Shown here: in pieces, positions 45,506 to 55,985 of the stretch | How positions within the stretch are numbered: position 1 is the stretch's first letter | Layout: each line of letters starts with the position of its first letter | Source of the DNA: Pterois miles | Taxonomy: Eukaryota; Chordata; Actinopteri; Perciformes; Scorpaenidae | Assembly: GCA_947000775.1 (NCBI GenBank) | Contig: CAMQGK010000038.1 | Location: 2,995,001-3,059,000, forward strand | Direction: 5' to 3' | Length of the DNA: 64,000 nucleotides | The notes under the pieces: generated by a model | What the model saw: only the letters and a program-made list of their open reading frames with translations | What the model was told of the DNA's origin: nothing | Databases searched by the model: none | Position numbers and translations under genes: made by a program

Positions 45506-45832
45506 TAATTAAAGGGTAAGTTCACCTGAAACATCCCTCTAGTTGTATCTAGTTTTATTTGTTCACACGATGTGAATGTAGATGACACAGAGCCGATGAC
45601 TCTGATGGGGTCACCAGGTCCAGGTCCAGGTCCTCCAGGTGGAGGTGGATCCATATGAACAGCACCAGAGTTACAGTCGACCACTTAAGGCCAGAAAAAA
45701 GATGATAAATCCAGTCCAGTCACACAGCAGTTAAACAGAATCTAAAGTAATGTATTGATTTGTATACAGAGACACAGTTTCTTTTGTGATGATCAGAATG
45801 AAATCAGTTCATACATAATCCACATAATTATG
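45035..45832. other. Unique DNA with (CA)n, no gene seen
   Basis: GGGGGATAAAACAAACCCAG followed 50 bp later by GAATAAATAAG (45229) could be the core of a decayed LTR, but no TG...CA ends or target duplications were found. (CA)n at 45463-45502. Confidence 0.4.
45463..45502. repeat. (CA)n microsatellite
   Basis: About 40 nt of pure CA. Confidence 0.92.
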
Positions 45833-46031
45833 AACCAGGAAGTATAGAGAATGTATCAAAGAGGTCTGGGTGGATGGGGGGGCAGACCTCTGTTCATGTC
45901 CCGTCTGAAACCAGAAGTCCATGTTGATTTATTGGTAACTTCTGTACTGAAGCTATTTTAACCCAAACCCCCATCTGTTACTACACCTAACTAAGGAGTT
46001 TCCTGTGGCAGAACTCTATTTTGAAAAGACT
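45833..46031 (+). repeat. Dispersed repeat family X, partial copy
   Basis: Contains GAACCAGGAAGTATAGAGAA, GAGGTCTGGGTGGATGGG, CAGACCTCTGTTCATG, CTTCTGTACTGAAG and CACCTAACTAAGGAGTTT. It has an internal gap and an inserted CCTGTGGCAGAACTC near the 3' side. Confidence 0.75.
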
Positions 46032-46039
46032 GTATGCAT

Positions 46040-46100
46040 GAGGGGGGACAGACAGAGGGGGGACAGACAGAGGGAGGACAGACAGAGGGAGGACAGAGGA
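46040..46100. repeat. Short GGGGACAGACAGA repeat
   Basis: Four copies of a 15-bp unit (GGACAGACAGAGGGA). Confidence 0.85.
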
Positions 46101-46565
46101 GACAGCCGGCTGGGAAAACCTGGTCTCTGCTCCCAACGAGGAGCTGTCAGCTCAGCTCGCCACAAATCACAAACTATTTACAAGCCCTCCAAAACAAACG
46201 AGAAAATAACGTCCCTGCAGGACAAAGCTCGTCTTAAGTGTCCGCAGCAGGAAAACAAAAGGTCTGTGTTTACTGGACGGACAAACACAGACAGACGCGG
46301 TCTCCTCGTTTCACAAAGACTTAAAGAAGGAGACTGATGGTGCAGCTCTCATCGGCGTCTGGAAACTGTCCTCAAGACTGAAATCACAAACCTGAGCTGG
46401 TCTCAGATCCCGGGTCAGTCTGCCTGAGGACACCTCTGATCTGTCCTGTCTTTGAGAAGCATTTCAGATTTCTCATTCACAGGTTATGGTTCAATATAAA
46501 AGCAACAGAAGTAAAGCTGCTTCAGCTTGTAAATCTTGTGGGAGGTGTCACTGCCTGTTTCATTG
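46101..46565. other. Unique DNA, no gene seen
   Basis: A 110-codon plus frame (46005-46337) starts in family X and the 15-bp repeat and is not supported. Confidence 0.4.
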
Positions 46566-46734
46566 GTCATAGGTTATCCCCGCCCCCTTCAATTTAGCCA
46601 CACCCCTTTCAAAACCCATGAACCGCTTGTCGTAGTGGCAGTTCTGGGTTCTGGTTTCACTGGGTCTGGCCACGTCCATCGGCGGCATTTTGCCAGTAGC
46701 ACCGACACGCACGGTGGTGTAATAACAGGAAGCA

Positions 46735-47110
46735 CAGAGAGCGGTGAACGGCGTTTAGGGAGGAGGTCTGGGTGGATGGGGTCTAAAAACACCAGACTGT
46801 CACCAGCAGACCTCTGGTCATGTCTCATCTGAAACCAGACACCTAAACTGATTTATCTGTAACTTCTGTACTGAAGTTTTCTTAAACCCAAACCACCATC
46901 TGTTACTACACCTAGCTAAGATGTTTTATTTTGAAAAGACTGGAGCAGAAATTGACATGTGCTGCTGGACATTCATCTGAAAATGCATTAAAATATATTG
47001 TTGACCGTTGTGCTGAGATTAAAAAAAAAAGATAAATTTATGACCATGGAGACAAATCGAACATTAAATTTAGAGATTATCTCATGAGCTACAGTGAGAC
47101 TGTCAGCTTT
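46735..47110 (+). repeat. Dispersed repeat family X, longest copy
   Basis: Runs from AGCGGTGAACGGCGTTTAGG through GACTGTCACCAGCAGACCTC and TTTTGAAAAGACTGGAGCAG to AAATTTAGAGATTATCTCATG. The reverse of the copy at 63185-63520 matches along nearly the whole length. On the minus strand both copies encode SAGDSLV and HPDLLP with RSPL nearby, but without a long intact frame. Similarity may start earlier, at 46566. Confidence 0.8.
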
Positions 47111-47750
47111 CAGTTATCAGCTTGACTGATTAGCTCGCTATGTCATTTTCCAAATATTTTAAAGCTGTAAAATGAGGTGGAGCTGATGAAGGCAGATATG
47201 AAGAAACGAAGGTATTTCAGCGTAAAGTGGAAGGTTAGTGCAGGAGGAGAGACAGCAGGAGCAACGCAGCTTTAAATGACGTCTAAATGGGATTCCTTCA
47301 TTCAGCTCAGAGGTCTGTGAGCGTCAGTCTGGAGCTCTGCTCTCGTTCTGCTGAGGCACTTTAACTAACTCAGAGTCCTGACTGATCAGCAGGTGAGCCT
47401 CATCACACACTCTGATTGGCTGCAGGTGTGAATGGTTGTCTGTGATGGACTGCTCACCTGAACCTGATGATTTTACTCTCAACAGACAGAGTTAAAAACA
47501 CCAGAGATGTTTCTACTCGGTGCACAGCGTGAAATGACATGAACTTTGAATTTTTAATGACACTACCTGTTATTTTTTAGAGAGCAGGTCTTTAAAAGTT
47601 CAGAACCAGCAGCTGCTGCAGGTTTTCTCCTCCTCATGTGTTGAATCACTGGCAAAAATGATGACAGTCAATTCACTTTGAGAAATGATGAGCTCAGCAG
47701 AAAACTCAACAGACCACCGAGACGCAGCAAACACAGAGGAGGTCAGAGGT
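46778..47750 (+). repeat. Segmental duplication, copy 2 (empty SINE site)
   Basis: Partner of 39493-40693. It lacks the SINE and has a single CATTTT at 47144-47149. The homology ends at GAGGTCAGAGGT at 47750, exactly where a minus-strand retroelement fragment begins. Confidence 0.92.
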
Positions 47751-47751
47751 C

Positions 47752-47950
47752 AAGTCAAGTCAGTTTTACTTGTACGGCCCAAAATTACAAATCACAAATT
47801 AGCCTCAGCAGGCTTTACAGTCGGTACAGGATACAACGCCCTCTGTCCTAGACAGAACGACCCTCTCATCGGATAAGGAAAAACTGGACCAAGAAAAACT
47901 CTTTTAACAAAGAAAAACTGCTAGAAACCTCAGGAGGGATCCCTCTACCA
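47752..47950 (-). mobile_element. Teleost retroelement fragment, 3' half, minus strand
   Basis: The reverse complement reads TGGTAGAGGGATCCCTCCTG, CCTTATCCGATGAGAGGGTC and TTTTGGGCCGTACAAGTAAA with an (ACTTG)n tail. This matches the element at 30957-31283 downstream of its GGATCC. Confidence 0.85.
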
Positions 47951-48011
47951 CGAATTAAAGACACCAGAGATGTTTCTACACGGTGCCAAGTGTGAAATGA
48001 CATGAACTTTG
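47951..48011 (+). repeat. 61-bp copy of duplicated-block sequence
   Basis: GACACCAGAGATGTTTCTAC followed by GTGTGAAATGACATGAACTT repeats a piece of the segmental duplication (about 40440-40500 and 47497-47557). It is inserted between the two retroelement halves. Confidence 0.85.
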
Positions 48012-48156
48012 AATAGGAAGAGCAACAGAGGAGGGATCGCTCTACCAGGACGGACAGGAAATATGTAGATGTCGTATGTACAGAGTAACAACATAATGAA
48101 AATACAACATAGACAATCCATATGACAAAATATTAATACATAAAATGTGAACATAT
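48012..48156 (-). mobile_element. Teleost retroelement fragment, 5' half, minus strand
   Basis: The reverse complement reads GTCATATGGATTGTCTATGT, TTTCCTGTCCGTCCTGGTAG and TCCCTCCTCTGTTGCTC, matching 30961-31104. It overlaps the 3' half by the GGTAGAG.GATCCCTC segment, so the two halves are not a simple split of one copy. Confidence 0.85.
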
Positions 48157-48353
48157 GTGAGAAGGTGGATCCAGGAGGATGTGAAAGAGCTTCCAGGCAT
48201 CACCAACAGAGAGCCAGAGCAACACAACCTCCTCATCAAGGAATGGACCTTAAAGGTTATAATTAACTCTGCTGAGGTGAAAACACACTGTGAAAGGTTT
48301 AAAGCTGTAAGACGAAAACATGGACAACTCCCAGACCAGACAACACCGTGGTA
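48157..48353 (+). other. Unidentified 65-codon frame between two dispersed repeats
   Basis: An open frame at 48157-48354 starts at the last bases of the retroelement fragment and stops at the start of the next dispersed repeat. The composition is not repetitive. I do not recognise the protein; it may be a scrap of a mobile-element gene or a chance frame. Confidence 0.25.
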
Positions 48354-48635
48354 GCGACCTCTCAATCACAAGGTATCCCTGCTTTAAAGCATCTCTACTA
48401 CTTTATGGCCTGTTTGACTCTAAATGGGACCATAATTTACTCAATGAACATCATGCTGTATTGAAGACAACTTGAAATTAGCGATTGAGACCATAAACTC
48501 ATATCTACAATGTTTACTGAGGCAATAAATCAGATAGAAGTAGACTCATTTTCTCATAGACCTCTATACAACCAGAGGAGTCGCCCTCTGCTGGTTGGTG
48601 GACAGAATGCAGGTTTAAGGCTTCACGTCCCAGAC
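48354..48635 (+). repeat. Common teleost dispersed repeat
   Basis: Contains AATGGGACCATAATTTACTC, AATGAACATCATGCTGTATTG, GACTCATTTTCTCATAGAC and CAACCAGAGGAGTCGCCCTC. I recognise this wording as a very abundant teleost repeat. No coding capacity; class not assigned. Confidence 0.7.
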
Positions 48636-48649
48636 CCCCGAGTTGCCCA

Positions 48650-48915
48650 AAATGACGGAAAAGTGCGAAAAATGTCAGAAAAATGTTTGAAAAAAGTCTA
48701 AAATGTCCAAAAAAAAGATTTTCCCCTAAAAAAAGATCGAAAAATGTCTGAAGAAAAGGCTGAAAAGTGAAAAAAGACAGAAGAAAAGTCTGAAATATGT
48801 CCTAAATATGTCTGAAAAAATGCAAAAGAAAGAAGAGACAAGAAAAGTCTGACATATCTGAAAATAAGGCTGAAAAGTGTCCAAGAAAGGGACAAGGAAA
48901 GACCAAAAAATGGCA
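48650..48915. repeat. Degenerate purine-rich repeat (GAAAAATGTCTGAAAAAAG)
   Basis: Units of about 20-24 bp around AAAAGTCTGAAAAATGTC, heavily diverged. Confidence 0.7.
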
Positions 48916-49407
48916 GAAAAATGGTTGAAAAATTTGCAATATTCAGACAGAATGTGACCCACGCAGTTTGAGTTTGTGATTAGTGTATTCTGTGGTTTTG
49001 TTAATAAGGAGCAGCCAGGCGGCGTCTCTCTGGTGGGGCAGTTTGTAATGTTCATGACCGATATCGTACCGGCTGGTTTGACACAGCAGCGATCAGCGTC
49101 CCGTCCATGTTGTCTCCTCTCACAAAGAAAACTACATCTACCACACACGCTGCACTGCAATTGGCTGTGACTGAGACTTCGCCGTCAAAGTTCACCAAAG
49201 TTGAATACAGAAAGTAAATATTTTTCACCCCTTTGCTGCTGTAGGATGGAGGTTAACGGGAGGAGAATATTAATCCACCTGTAACCTCCATCCTCTCCTT
49301 CAGGACTACAGTCAGTAAATATTAAACAAATAAATATATAATAATGTTATTTAGTTACAGTAATAATCAACCTGGCAGGGTTAAAAGTGACAGGCTGCTT
49401 ATGGAGG

Positions 49408-49408
<1 letters not shown>
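48916..49408. other. Unique DNA, no gene seen
   Basis: No supported feature. Confidence 0.4.
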
Positions 49409-49467
<59 letters not shown>

Positions 49468-49535
49468 GGAAGTGTGTTATGCTGTAGTTGAGCTCCTGCA
49501 GGGCCCACATGCTTCCTGTGGCCGTCCACACTGTA

Positions 49536-49593
<58 letters not shown>

Positions 49594-49598
49594 GGGGG
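49409..49598. repeat. Two (TG)n tracts, the second ending in a 22-G run
   Basis: (TG)n at 49409-49462 and 49537-49576. The second passes directly into 22 consecutive G residues at 49577-49598. The length of such a run is error-prone in sequencing. Confidence 0.92.
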
Positions 49599-50331
49599 TC
49601 TGTGGTTCCCATCATCCTCGGCTCCTATCAGCTCCTGCAGTTACCCCCCACCCCCCAGGCCTGGCTGTTACACCAGCGTGCAGCCGTGGCCCACCGCAGC
49701 TTAAATAACAGTGGCGTCTCTGATCTGAGGTCAGATCTAATCTGTGAGCCCATCTGCCTGCAGCTCAGAACAACAACAACACCGTTCACCTCGCCGCCGC
49801 CGCCGCCGCCGTCTTCATCCCTCCTCATCCTCCGGCCACCACACCTTATTAATACTCATCTGCAGCACGTCTGCAGCAGCGGTTGGCCGTTACTCGTTGG
49901 GAAAGTGCCTTACTGCTTGCAGCATCTTCCTTTGGGTGGAGGAGGAGAAGAAGAAGAAGAAGAAGAAGAAGAAGAAGAAGAGGACAGCGGTGAGTGTTGG
50001 CTAACAGACTGACAGCTTCTTTATTCAGTTTGTTGACATGTGTCAGAGGTGAAGCACACCTGTCATGGTGGTCTGCTGAGTCTCACCTGTCAGCCTTAGC
50101 CCCGCCCCTCGGACATGTCACTCCCACAGGTGACACTGAAGGTGGGCGTGGCCTCAAGGACGCAAGGTGACGTCAAACGATTCAAGGAACTTGTTATCTC
50201 CATAAAAGCTAAACTTGTATTTGCTTCATTCTTCCTCCCAGCAGCAGGAAACACAACACCTTCCTGGGGCTGCTTCACAATAAAAGTCTGTTTAAGGAAA
50301 GTAAATCAACCATGGTGACACCAAGGTGAAG

Positions 50332-50332
<1 letters not shown>
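49599..50332. other. Unique DNA with triplet tracts, no gene seen
   Basis: (CCG)n at 49793-49811 and (GAA)n at 49940-49981. Plus frames that run through poly-Cys, poly-Gly and poly-Glu tracts here are not supported. Confidence 0.45.
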
Positions 50333-50382
<50 letters not shown>

Positions 50383-50395
50383 TGTGTGTGTGTGC
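50333..50395. repeat. (TG)n microsatellite
   Basis: About 60 nt of TG with one GAG interruption. Confidence 0.92.
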
Positions 50396-50559
50396 AAAGT
50401 GTGCAATAGACCCACCTGTCCACCTGAACACAGCGAGTCACTGTCACATTTTGCCTCTCAACGATGTGAAAATGTATTAACATGCAGTATCAGCAGGTAG
50501 CAACCAAACCACTTAGTAAAAGTAAGGGAAAACATCTTTGAATAGATATGTAAACTAAG

Positions 50560-50830
50560 TAAAACAGAAACAACATATGGAAACAAAGTACAGAAAAAAT
50601 GTACGGAGGCAACGTACAGGAACAAAGTACAGACACAACGTACAGAAAAAAAGAAAAAAACGTACAAAACAGCGTACAAAACAACGTACGGAAACAACGT
50701 ACGGAAACAACGTACGGAAACAACGTACGGAAACAACGTACGGAAACAACGTACGGAAACAATGTTCAAAACAACATGCAGACACAATGTACTGAAAACA
50801 AATGGAAACAACGGACAGAAACAATGATGA
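50560..50830. repeat. 13-bp minisatellite (ACAACGTACGGAA)
   Basis: At least six near-perfect 13-bp units at 50680-50765, flanked by diverged 14-17-bp variants (AACAAAGTACAGAC). Each unit holds the palindrome CGTACG. Both strands stay open but are repeat translation. Confidence 0.9.
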
Positions 50831-51100
50831 TGATGCTACTGATGATGATGATATTCATGATGATAATGATGAAGATGAGGATGATGATGATGATGAAGAT
50901 GATGAAGATAATGAAGATGATGATGATAATGATGATGATGATAATGATGAAGATGGTAACGCACTGAGCAGTGAGTCTCATCAGGGGGAATTAGAAGAGA
51001 TTTTAGTGTTTTTGTGTTATTTGTTTTTGTTTTAGTTTTGATGATGATGAAGATGATGATAATGTGATAGAGATGATAATGATGAAGATGATAACGACTG
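50825..51100. repeat. (GAT)n arrays in two blocks
   Basis: GATGATGAT with AAT, GAA and GAC variants at 50825-50955 and 51039-51097. The phrase GAGTCTCATCAGGGGGAA occurs after each block, showing that the block and its flank were duplicated together. Confidence 0.88.
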
Positions 51101-52394
51101 AGAGGAGTCTCATCAGGGGGAAAGAGACTTTAGTGTCTTTGTGTCATTGTTTATCTTCGTCTTCGTCACCTGTTGGACTCTTTTGTCTCGTCGTCTCTGC
51201 AGATCGTATCGTCTCAACAATGCTGCCGGACAGGAAGTCCTCACACAAACACACACAGATCAAGTCCAACAGCATTACTGCTGGAGGTCAGAGGTCAACA
51301 GCCCCTGTCGTCACAAAGAGTTCACAAAGACACACAGGAGGGGGGTGGACAGAATAACAGAAACACCTTCATCAACCTTCAGTGTTCAGACTAATGAAAC
51401 AATAAAAGAACAATCACATCAATCACTTTGATCCCCTGATTCACAGAAAATTATGATATTTTAAGTAACTTGTAAAGAAAAATCTACTATTATAATGTTT
51501 ATGTGAAGTTATTTGTTGTTTATTTTACTGTCTTTTCTTTATTGATAACATTTATCATTGGCTTTAGGGGTATTTTTCTGATGTTTTATAGACTAGAATG
51601 CATGATTTAATGTATTGATTAATTTATTAACATACGAAACAGATGATGAAAATTAATATATTATTATTTCCAAAAAAAGAAATAACACTTTGGTCACAGC
51701 TTATAAGTTAAAAACAAGAATAAATGAATTATTTCAGGAAATATAAACAACAGCAGTGTTTTATGTGCACATATTAATATCACATGTTGCCACGCAGGAT
51801 GTATTTAATCTCGTTAACCATCCTTTAAGATTTTATTATTGTGATCTGAGTGACTGTTGCAGCTTGCAAGCAGTCTGAAGACTTTCACAATAAAACACCT
51901 GATGATGTCATCGTCCTCTGACTGAAATGATTCACATTTTCACTTTTTATATGAGATCCAGTCGTTGAGGTCAGAGGTCACAGTGAAAGTGTCCTCCAGT
52001 GTTTCTCAGAAATCTGATCTGATAACGCCGTTTCCATCGTAGCCTGACCGCTTCATGTGTAGGTAGTTCTCTGAGTCATGAGGCCGCCGCCCAGCATGAT
52101 TCAGAGTGACTCTGCTGATCTAAAATCAGTATCTACACTGTTCTGTTGTCTGAAAACAACATCATGAATAAGAGCTTTCATCAATAATTCCTGGGACTAA
52201 AGCAGGATTGGCTCTGACAGAAATAAAACATATAAAAAAGGCTGTGTTTGTGTTTATAAAGTGGTTTGTTTGTTTTTGGTACATCTAAGTCCCTGAAGTG
52301 TTCTAGTCTGCTGGTATTAAACAGGTAGAGAGATGGAGATGAAACAAGGCTTTATACCATCACAAACCTCTGATTAAATTAATTAAAATATGTG
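51101..52394. other. Unique AT-rich DNA, no gene seen
   Basis: 51440-51900 is AT-rich, repeat-free and has many TAAT/TTATTG words; it could be regulatory but nothing shows it. Frames near 51064-51431 have no domain I recognise. Confidence 0.4.
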
Positions 52395-52590
52395 TTCAGT
52401 TTCAGGAGTTAGTCAGTGTCATTTCAGGAGTTAATCAGAGTAACTACAGGAATTGGTCTTTATCACTTCGGGAGTTAATCAGAGACAGTTCAGGAGTTAG
52501 TCAGTGTTACTACAGGAATTAGTTTAAGAAACTAAAGGAGTTAGTCTGAGTCAGTACAGGAGTTAGTCTGTGCCATTACAGGAGTTAGAA
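52395..52590. repeat. Minisatellite (CAGGAGTTAGTCAGTGTCATT), about 32-bp unit
   Basis: Six diverged units of CAGGAGTTAGTCTGTGYCAT type. Confidence 0.85.
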
Positions 52591-52765
52591 AACTCCTCCT
52601 ACCCCTTCTCCCTGTCCTCCTCCTCATCCTCCTCTTCATTCTCCTCCCCATCCCTCCATACTCTCCACCCCCCTGTCTCTTCCTTCTCTTCGTCCTTCTC
52701 CTCCATCCTGTCATCCTCCTTCTGCCTTTCATCATTGTCCTCCTCCTCTTCCTCCCTCCTGCAGG
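52590..52765. repeat. Polypyrimidine tract (CCTCCTCTTC)
   Basis: About 175 nt nearly all C/T on the plus strand with scattered A. Confidence 0.85.
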
Positions 52766-52964
52766 AGATGTGAGTGCATTCAGCTGTGATAGAACAATAG
52801 TCACATTTCTCCTGCTGAAAGAGAGCGAGCTAAAGTTTCTTTTCTTTGGACGGAGACGATCACTCTGTCATCCAATAAAAACCCTCGTCCTCCTCTTCCT
52901 CCCCTTCTCTTCCTCCTCTCTGCCAGAAGGAAGAGGAAAGGATGGATACCAGAACACTGAGGTG

Positions 52965-53260
52965 AGAAAAGAGAAGAGAGGAAGGAGGAGGAAGTAGTGA
53001 AGGGAGGAGACAGAAAGTAGGAGACAGACAGAGGAGAAAAAAAGGGGGGAGAAAGGAGAGAAAGAATTTGTGCAGGGAGAAAAGAGTAGAAGAAGAAACC
53101 ACAAAGGAAAGAGGATAGGAGTGAGTGAGGAAGAGGAGGAGGAGAAAATAGGGAGAGGAAGCATAAGAGAGGAACACTGGGTGGAGAGGAGGGGTGAGGA
53201 GACAAGAAATGGGGGGGCAGGAGAGAAAGAAGAAGAGGAGGAGGAGGAGGAGGGTGTGTT
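52965..53260. repeat. Polypurine tract (GGAGGAGAAAG)
   Basis: About 295 nt nearly all purine on the plus strand, the opposite sense to 52590-52765. Confidence 0.85.
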
Positions 53261-53454
53261 TGATTAGTTTGTCTTAGCACTGTGAGCGGGTGGAGCTCTC
53301 AGTGTGTCATTAGATAAATTCAACCTTCACTCTACTGAAAACAGAATAGAATACATTACTGACCGTTTGTAGTCAGACCTGAATGTTCAGCAGCTTTCTG
53401 ACAAATGAGAGTGAGCGTTCCTGCAGAGAGGAGAAAGGTATCAGCGTGTGAACG

Positions 53455-54715
53455 CAGCAGCAGACACAAGAAATCTGATCAGACCAGCAGGAGACAGAAA
53501 AAATCACATCAGACCATCTGCAGCAGCAGGAGACAGAAGAGATCACATCAGACTAGCAGGAGACAGAAGAGATCACATCAGACTAGCAGGAGACAGAAGA
53601 GATCACATCAGACCATCTGCAGCAGCAGGAGACAGAAGAGATCACATCAGACCAGCAGGAGACAGAAGATATCACATCAGACCAGCAGGAGACAGAAGAG
53701 ATCACATCAGACCAGCAGGAGACAGAAGAGATCACATCAGACCAGCAGGAGACAGAAGATATCACATCAGACCAGCAGGAGACAGAAGAGATCACATCAG
53801 ACCAGCAGTAGACAGAAGAGATCACATTAGACCATCTGCAGCAGCAGGAGACAGAAGAGATCACATCAGACCAGCAGGAGACAGAAGACATCACATCAGA
53901 CCAGCAGGAGACAGAAGAGATCACATCAGACCAGCAGGAGACAGAAGATATCACATCAGACCAGCAGGAGACAGAAGAGATCACATCAGACCAGCAGGAG
54001 ACAGAAGAGATCACATCAGACCAGCAGGATACAGAAGCGATCACATCAGACCAGCAGGAGACAGAAGATATCACATCAGACCAGCAGGAGACAGAAGAGA
54101 TCACATCAGACCAGCAGGAGACAGATGAGATCACATCAGACCAGCAGGAGACAGAAGAGATCACATCAGACCAGCAGGAGACAGAAGATATCACATCAGA
54201 CCAGCAGGAGACAGAAGAGATCACATCAGACCATCTGCAGCAGCAGTAGACAGAAGAGATCACATCAGACCAGCAGGAGACAGAAGAGATCACATCAGAC
54301 CAGCAGGAGACAGATGAGATCACATCAGACCAGCAGGAGACAGAAGAGATCACATCAGACCATCTGCAGCAGCAGGAGACAGAAGAGATCACATCAGACC
54401 ATCTGCAGCAGCAGGAGACAGAAGAGATCACATCAGACCAGCAGGAGACAGAAGAGATCACATCAGACCATCTGCAGCAGCAGGAGACAGAAGAGATCAC
54501 ATCAGACCATCTGCAGCAGACAGAGAGATCACATCAGACCAGCAGGAGATCACATCAGACCATCTGCAGCAGCAGGAGACAGAAGAGATCACATCAGACC
54601 ACTCAGCAGGAGACAGAAGAGATCACATCAGACCATCTGCAGCAGCAGGAGACAGAAGAGATCACATCAGACCAGCAGGAGACAGAAGAGATCACATCAG
54701 ACCATCTGCAGCAGC
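53455..54715. repeat. 30-bp minisatellite with 39-bp variant
   Basis: The 30-bp unit is CAGGAGACAGAAGAGATCAC plus ATCAGACCAG. A variant carries CATCTGCAG and is 39 bp. About 40 units occur. GAGATC and GATATC versions of the core mark sub-blocks. All unit lengths are multiples of three, so frames of 226-305 codons are open on both strands; they are not genes. Confidence 0.93.
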
Positions 54716-54864
54716 AGGGGCTCAACAGCTTCACACTTTAATATAAAAGATATTAGAAATTTTGCAAGTTCTCACATCAGTCAACTCCATAAATATACAC
54801 ATGTTGACATGGTAACGTATGAAATAAGACAATAAGAGAAGAACACATAGAGGGTTATGAAACT

Positions 54865-54866
<2 letters not shown>

Positions 54867-54897
<31 letters not shown>
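54867..54897. repeat. (AAT)n microsatellite
   Basis: About ten AAT triplets, followed 10 bp later by a short complementary (TTA)n. Confidence 0.9.
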
Positions 54898-54900
<3 letters not shown>

Positions 54901-55039
54901 CAGTTATTATTATTATTCAATGAAAGTGAGTCTGTCGAGGTGAAGGAGAGCTCTGAGTTAAAGGTTGACGGGTCAAAGGTTCTTTGTTTCTGTCAATGTT
55001 TCATCTGCTGGTTGAGGCTTTAAAGTGATCCAGAATCAG

Positions 55040-55167
<128 letters not shown>

Positions 55168-55880
55168 ACCTTGCACTTCTACTATGTGAGGACTTCCCAA
55201 CATGTCTTCACTTCCCAACATGTCCTCACTTCTCATGTCCTCACCTTCCAACATCACTGTGAAGCTCAAAAACTGGAATTAGTCCTCACATTAGGCTCAT
55301 TGGAGAGGAGCCAGGTCTGATCAGAATCAATCACAGCTGATCACCGCTCAGTGCATGCTGGTTAGATTTGTGTCCAATTTGATGCTGACCACGTGGTCAA
55401 TAATAACCTCACCAGATCGAGGTGGCAGAAGGTCTTAGAGTCAGACCCAGGGAATTATGGGACTCGCCTGAGCTGATTGGCTCTTAGGTTTGACAGCAAA
55501 CACCAGGTGCTGTAGAAACTTTGTGTAATTGTAATATTTAAAACTAGATTGTAGGTTATTAGTCTCATGTTGTACAATGAAGGTTTCATCTGTTAACAAA
55601 CACATCGATTGTGGTTAATAATAATAATACTAATAATAATAATTAAGGTTATTTATAACCACTTATCAAAATTAGTGCTTTTTATGTGCTTACATACATA
55701 AGCACATAATATAGTAAAGGATAGACTCCAACACCAAATACATTCACATTTCCACATAGATTTACAATCAAATATAAATAAGTCTGAACATGTTCTGAAA
55801 ACTACAAATAGCCTACAGATCAGATCTAACAGAAACTTCCTGTAAAGGGGCTGCTGGAAACTGTCCAACCTGACCACAGC
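55168..55880. other. Unique DNA, no gene seen
   Basis: Starts with three copies of a CTTCCCAACATGTCCTCA-type short repeat (55185-55255). Nothing else supported. Confidence 0.45.
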
Positions 55881-55882
55881 TG

Positions 55883-55985
55883 TTAGTCTCCGCCCCCTGC
55901 TGTTAGTCTCCGCCCCCTGCTGATAGTCTCCACCCCCTGCTGTTAGTCTCCACCCCCTGCTGTTAGTCTCCACCCCCTGCTGTCT
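55883..55985. repeat. 20-bp minisatellite (TGTTAGTCTCCRCCCCCTGC)
   Basis: Five nearly identical 20-bp units. Confidence 0.93.

Noticed and set aside
53455..54715. CRISPR-like regular array
   Set aside because: Units are contiguous with no unique spacers, and the rest of the window is vertebrate. The same holds for the 48-bp and 20-bp arrays.
53448..54835. Long frames on both strands over the 30-bp array
   Set aside because: Unit lengths of 30 and 39 bp are multiples of three, so open frames are expected without selection.
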